This document shows positions 61,301 to 64,000 of a DNA stretch of 64,000 bases, one piece after another. The DNA comes from Streptomyces abikoensis. GTDB taxonomy: Bacteria > Actinomycetota > Actinomycetes > Streptomycetales > Streptomycetaceae. The notes beneath the pieces were generated by a model, which did no database searches, had not been told where the DNA came from, and was given only the letters and a program-made list of their open reading frames with translations. The stretch lies in contig NZ_BMRT01000006.1 in the NCBI RefSeq assembly GCF_014648775.1, positions 124,001 to 188,000 of the forward strand, in the 5' to 3' direction. A program made the translations under genes and the position numbers. Position 1 is the first letter of the stretch; every line of letters starts with the position of its first letter.

Positions 61301-61342
61301 GACGGCCGGGTACCTGGGGAGGTACCCGGCCGTCGCGTTTTC
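61301..61342 (+). terminator. Terminator after the small membrane gene
   Basis: 14-bp perfect stem GACGGCCGGGTACC with its complement, 6-nt loop, then GCGTTTTC. Confidence 0.85.
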
Positions 61343-61352
61343 GCAGGTCAGA

Positions 61353-61385
61353 GCCAGGTCGGTGCCAGGTCGGTGCCAGGTCGGG
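61353..61385 (+). repeat. Three 11-bp tandem repeats
   Basis: GCCAGGTCGGT at 61353 and 61364, GCCAGGTCGGG at 61375, between two opposing terminators. Probably slippage. Confidence 0.75.
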
Positions 61386-61398
61386 GCCAACAAAACAG

Positions 61399-61432
61399 CC
61401 GGGGCCGGAGCTCTTTCGAGCTCCGGCCCCGG
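61399..61432 (-). terminator. Terminator of the tRNA cluster
   Basis: 15-bp stem CCGGGGCCGGAGCTC with its complement and a 4-nt loop. On the minus strand it is followed by CTGTTTTG, 10 bp after the last tRNA-Val. Confidence 0.85.
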
Positions 61433-61441
61433 CCGGTCGTG

Positions 61442-61513
61442 TGCGCGATACTGGGATTGAACCAGTGACCTCTTCCGTGTCAGGGAAGCGCTCTCCCGCT
61501 GAGCTAATCGCGC
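61442..61513 (-). tRNA. tRNA-Val (GAC), copy 1, acceptor type a
   Basis: 72 nt on the minus strand, acceptor GCGCGAT/ATCGCGC, anticodon loop CTGACAC, so GAC; GGTTCAATCC T arm; discriminator A. Copies 1 and 3 share this acceptor. Confidence 0.96.
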
Positions 61514-61535
61514 GGGAAGGTCCATGGGGACCTGG

Positions 61536-61607
61536 TGGACGATACTGGGATTGAACCAGTGACCTCTTCCGTGTCAGGGAAGCGCTCTCCCGCTGAGCTA
61601 ATCGTCC
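61536..61607 (-). tRNA. tRNA-Val (GAC), copy 2, acceptor type b
   Basis: Same body as copy 1, but acceptor GGACGAT/ATCGTCC. Anticodon GAC, 72 nt, discriminator A. Confidence 0.96.
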
Positions 61608-61628
61608 GGGATGGTGCTGCGTGCTGCG

Positions 61629-61700
61629 TGCGCGATACTGGGATTGAACCAGTGACCTCTTCCGTGTCAGGGAAGCGCTCTCCCGCTGAGCTAATCGCGC
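61629..61700 (-). tRNA. tRNA-Val (GAC), copy 3, acceptor type a
   Basis: Identical to copy 1 over its length; acceptor GCGCGAT/ATCGCGC, anticodon GAC. Confidence 0.96.
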
Positions 61701-61722
61701 GGGAAGGTCCGTGCGGACCTGG

Positions 61723-61794
61723 TGGACGATACTGGGATTGAACCAGTGACCTCTTCCGTGTCAGGGAAGCGCTCTCCCGCTGAGCTAATCGTCC
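61723..61794 (-). tRNA. tRNA-Val (GAC), copy 4, acceptor type b
   Basis: Identical to copy 2; acceptor GGACGAT/ATCGTCC, anticodon GAC. The spacer to copy 3 matches that between copies 2 and 1. Confidence 0.96.
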
Positions 61795-61798
61795 TTGG

Positions 61799-61869
61799 AG
61801 GTGGAGACGGGATTTGAACCCGTGTAGACGGCTTTGCAGGCCGTTGCCTCGCCTCTCGGCCACTCCACC
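61799..61869 (-). tRNA. tRNA-Cys (GCA)
   Basis: 71 nt on the minus strand, acceptor GGTGGAG/CTCCACC, anticodon stem ACGGC/GCCGT with loop CTGCAAA, so GCA. Discriminator U, the Cys identity base. Only 4 bp separate it from tRNA-Val copy 4. Confidence 0.96.
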
Positions 61870-61904
61870 AGGAGTGCGGGGGTTCGGGAAGATCCCCCAA
61901 CTCG

Positions 61905-61977
<73 letters not shown>

Positions 61978-62052
61978 ATTTGGCCTCTCCCAGGGGTTTC
62001 ACCCGGGAGCTGCTCTCCGCCGTTTCGCTTCCGCGTCCCGGCGACGTGTTGA

Positions 62053-62080
62053 ACTTTAGCGGATTCCGGCGCCAGCTCAA
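62053..62080 (-). promoter_or_regulatory. Promoter of the tRNA cluster
   Basis: On the minus strand TTGAGC (62075-62080) and TAAAGT (62053-62058) with a 16-bp spacer. The tRNA-Gly gene starts about 75 bp downstream. Confidence 0.7.
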
Positions 62081-62164
62081 ATTCCGTTTGCCCAGCATGC
62101 TGCGCTGATCGTTCCCGGGGACGCCGTCCGGCCGTCGTCCGGGGGCCGCCGGAGGGCCCCGCCA

Positions 62165-62170
62165 TAGACT
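62165..62170 (+). promoter_or_regulatory. pabB -10 box, leaderless start
   Basis: TAGACT ends 7 bp before the pabB GTG (62178), with no ribosome site between, so transcription probably starts at or next to the start codon. Confidence 0.6.
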
Positions 62171-62177
62171 CGATGAC

Positions 62178-63251
62178 GTGCACAGCCTCCTCCCGACGCC
62201 CTCCCCGATGGCTCGCTTCGGCGGCCTCCTCGCCACCGACCTGCGCGACGTCACCACCGACCCGGCGGCCCTGGAATCCACCGGCTGGTGGGCCGTCGTC
62301 GCCGACTTCGAGGGAGCGCTGTACTGCGCCCGCTTCGGCGACGTACGCCCCGCCCCCGCGCCCGGCCCCGAGGCGGGCGCCTCCTGGCGCGGCCCCGCCC
62401 CCGACACCTGGACCAGCTCCCTGGACCGCGACGGCTACATCGCGGGCGTCCGGCGCGTCCGCGAGCACATCGCGGCCGGCGAGGTCTACCAGGCCAACCT
62501 CTGCCGCGTACTGAGCGCGCCGCTGCCCGACGCGGACCGCGCCGACGTCGACGCCCTCACCGCCCTGCTGGCCCGCGGCAACCCCGCCCCCTACGCGGGC
62601 ACGGTCCGGCTGCCCGCCCACGGCATCGAGGTGGCCACCGCCTCCCCCGAGCTCTATCTGCGCCGCGAGGGCACGACGGTCACCTCCGGCCCCATCAAGG
62701 GCACCGGCCGCACCGCCGCCGACCTGCTGGAGAAGGATCACGCCGAGAACGTGATGATCGTGGACCTGGTCCGCAACGACCTCGGCCGCGTCTGCGCCAC
62801 CGGATCCGTGACCGTCCCCGAGCTCTGCGCCGTCGAACCCCACCCCGGCCTCGTCCACCTCGTCTCCACCGTGCGCGGCGAGCTCGACGGGGGAGCGGGC
62901 TGGCCCGAGCTGCTCGCCGCCACCTTCCCGCCCGGCTCGGTCACCGGCGCCCCCAAGAGCAGCGCCCTGCGGATCATCGAGGCGCTGGAGACCGCGCCCC
63001 GCGGCCCCTACTGCGGAGGCATCGGCTGGGTCGACGCCGACCGGGGCACCGGCGAGCTCGCGGTGGGCATCCGCACCTTCTGGATCGACCGCACGGCCAC
63101 CGGCGGCCCGGTGCTGCGCTTCGGCACCGGCGCGGGCATCACCTGGGGCTCCGATCCCGAGCGCGAGTGGGCCGAGACGGAACTCAAGGCCGCCCGCCTC
63201 CTCGCGATAGCGTCGGGCACACACCAGCCGGCAGGAGGGACGGAACGGTGA
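62178..63251 (+). CDS. pabB: Aminodeoxychorismate synthase component I-like (chorismate-binding)
   Basis: Chorismate-binding enzyme (357 residues) converting chorismate and ammonia to 4-amino-4-deoxychorismate for folate. The catalytic block SGPIKGTGRT, then EKDHAENVMIVDLVRNDLGRVC and SVTGAPKSSALRIIEALE and the terminal GTGAGITWGSDPEREWAETELKA are typical of the PabB/TrpE fold. It is short because the N-terminal domain is reduced (about 85 residues before the core). PIKG is the Lys-containing motif of PabB rather than the TrpE sequence. It is coupled to the next gene, which supports a folate role. Confidence 0.9.
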   Translation: MHSLLPTPSPMARFGGLLATDLRDVTTDPAALESTGWWAVVADFEGALYCARFGDVRPAPAPGPEAGASWRGPAPDTWTSSLDRDGYIAGVRRVREHIAAGEVYQANLCRVLSAPLPDADRADVDALTALLARGNPAPYAGTVRLPAHGIEVATASPELYLRREGTTVTSGPIKGTGRTAADLLEKDHAENVMIVDLVRNDLGRVCATGSVTVPELCAVEPHPGLVHLVSTVRGELDGGAGWPELLAATFPPGSVTGAPKSSALRIIEALETAPRGPYCGGIGWVDADRGTGELAVGIRTFWIDRTATGGPVLRFGTGAGITWGSDPEREWAETELKAARLLAIASGTHQPAGGTER

Positions 63252-64000
63252 TGATCTGGAGCGACGGCGCGCTCCGCGACGCGGACAGCGCGCGCGTGTC
63301 GGTGTTCGACCACGGACTCACGGTCGGCGACGGCGTCTTCGAGACCCTCAAGGCGACCGACGGCGAAGTCTTCGCCCTGACCCGCCATCTGGCCCGGCTC
63401 GCCTCCTCGGCCCGCCTCCTGGGCCTGCCCGAGCCCGACCTCGACGAGGTCCAGCGGGCCTGCGCGGCGGTCCTGGCGGCCAACCGCATGCCGCTCGGCA
63501 GGCTCCGCGTCACCTACACCGGCGGCATCGCCCCCCTCGGCTCCGACCGCGGCGAAGCCCGGCCGACCCTCGTCGTCGCCCTCGCCGAGCGCACGGCCCC
63601 CGCCCCCGTCACGGCCGCCGTCACCGTCCCCTGGACCCGCAACGAGCGCGGTGCCCTCGCCGGCGCCAAGTCCACCTCGTACGCGGAGAACGTCGTCGCC
63701 CTCGCCCACGCCCGCGCCCACGGCGCCACCGAGGCGCTGTTCGCCAACACCGTCGGCGCGCTCTGCGAGGGCACCGGCTCCAACGTCTTCGTCGTCCTCG
63801 ACGGCGAGCTCCACACCCCTGCGCTCTCCTCCGGCTGCCTGCCCGGCATCACCCGGGCCCTCGTCGTCGAGTGGGCCGGCGCCAAGGAGACCGAGCTGCC
63901 CTTCGACGTCCTGGAGCGCGCCGAGGAGGTCTTCCTGACCTCCTCCCTCCGCGACGTCCAGGCCGTCCGCGCCCTCGACGGCCGTCAACTGCCCGGCGTC
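63248..64000 (+). CDS. pabC: Aminodeoxychorismate lyase-like class IV aminotransferase (3' truncated by window)
   Basis: PLP-dependent class IV enzyme cut off by the window end after 251 codons, with no stop reached. It begins MMIWSDGALRDADSARVSVFDHGLTVGDGVFETLKATDG, a textbook class IV start. The PLP Lys is in AGAKSTSYAENVVAL, and EALFANTVGALCEGTGSNVFVVLDG is the other family block. Next to pabB it would release pyruvate from aminodeoxychorismate, giving p-aminobenzoate; a D- or branched-chain aminotransferase is the alternative. The GTG at 63248 overlaps the pabB stop and has GGAGG 9 bp upstream; ATG 63251 is also in frame. Confidence 0.9.
   Translation, partial: MMIWSDGALRDADSARVSVFDHGLTVGDGVFETLKATDGEVFALTRHLARLASSARLLGLPEPDLDEVQRACAAVLAANRMPLGRLRVTYTGGIAPLGSDRGEARPTLVVALAERTAPAPVTAAVTVPWTRNERGALAGAKSTSYAENVVALAHARAHGATEALFANTVGALCEGTGSNVFVVLDGELHTPALSSGCLPGITRALVVEWAGAKETELPFDVLERAEEVFLTSSLRDVQAVRALDGRQLPGV

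Noticed and set aside
61535..61741. Short ORFs encoding repeated DTGIEPVTSSVSGKRSPAELI
   Set aside because: These are translations of the antisense of tRNA-Val genes, a well-known artefact.

Overview
The window is high-GC DNA with strong G/C bias at third codon positions, many GTG and several TTG starts, many ATGA/GTGA gene overlaps, and GC-rich stem-loops without long U-tracts. The gene content (infC-rpmI-rplT, pheST, argCJBDR, argGH, metNIQ, corrin genes, a mycosin-like protease, an NsdA-like TPR regulator, a SpoIIE-type phosphatase) points to an actinomycete, most likely Streptomyces or a close relative. From memory the order resembles the S. coelicolor chromosomal core around pheST and arg. 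I see no prophage, integrase, insertion sequence or CRISPR array.

Layout. 1-9.6 kb: a truncated aldehyde dehydrogenase coupled to an SDR, a secreted HAD phosphatase, a zinc alcohol dehydrogenase, an alanine-racemase-fold deaminase/aldolase (minus), a membrane protein coupled to a mycosin-like protease, an SseB-family protein and an aquaporin. 9.6-17.7 kb: translation core, with DUF1844 (minus), infC with an apparent ATC start and an attenuator-like leader, rpmI, rplT, a SpoU methylase, a PAS histidine kinase and pheST. 17.9-27.8 kb: PP2C phosphatase, NsdA-like regulator, Nudix hydrolase, 3-hydroxyacyl-CoA dehydrogenase, GHL10-type protein, DUF1918, LysR plus an orphan ketoacyl-ACP synthase, GNAT and TetR. 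27.9-33 kb: argC-(45-codon ORF)-argJ-argB-argD-argR behind a promoter built into ARG boxes. 33-38.7 kb: an FAD/NAD protein running antisense into a tRNA-Pro gene, a Uma2 nuclease-like gene, then argG (own ARG-box promoter) and argH.

38.8-49.3 kb: a TetR/MFS efflux pair with a perfect operator palindrome, secreted lipase, acyltransferase, glpQ-like phosphodiesterase behind a possible PHO box, an atypical sigma factor, GNAT, two small membrane proteins, and metNIQ preceded by a 29-codon leader ORF ending in alternating Met/Cys codons. 49.4-59.2 kb: GNAT and corrin genes (cobL, a 1,724-residue BluB-CobT fusion with a giant Ala-rich repeat region, a bifunctional cysG) and a second SpoU methylase. 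59.1-64 kb: Ser/Thr kinase (minus), a small membrane protein, a minus-strand tRNA cluster Gly-Cys-Val x4, and pabB-pabC, the latter cut by the window end.

How the parts fit: arginine biosynthesis is nearly complete here (argCJBDR plus argGH), and both operons carry ARG boxes answering to the local argR. Methionine import plausibly answers to its leader peptide. The corrin genes make the ring, the lower ligand and the activated ligand. Four copies of one dispersed stem-loop repeat sit at gene 3' ends. The least explained items are the metN leader ORF, the coupled ORF between argC and argJ, the repeat-expanded BluB-CobT protein, the infC leader and the FAD gene/tRNA-Pro overlap.
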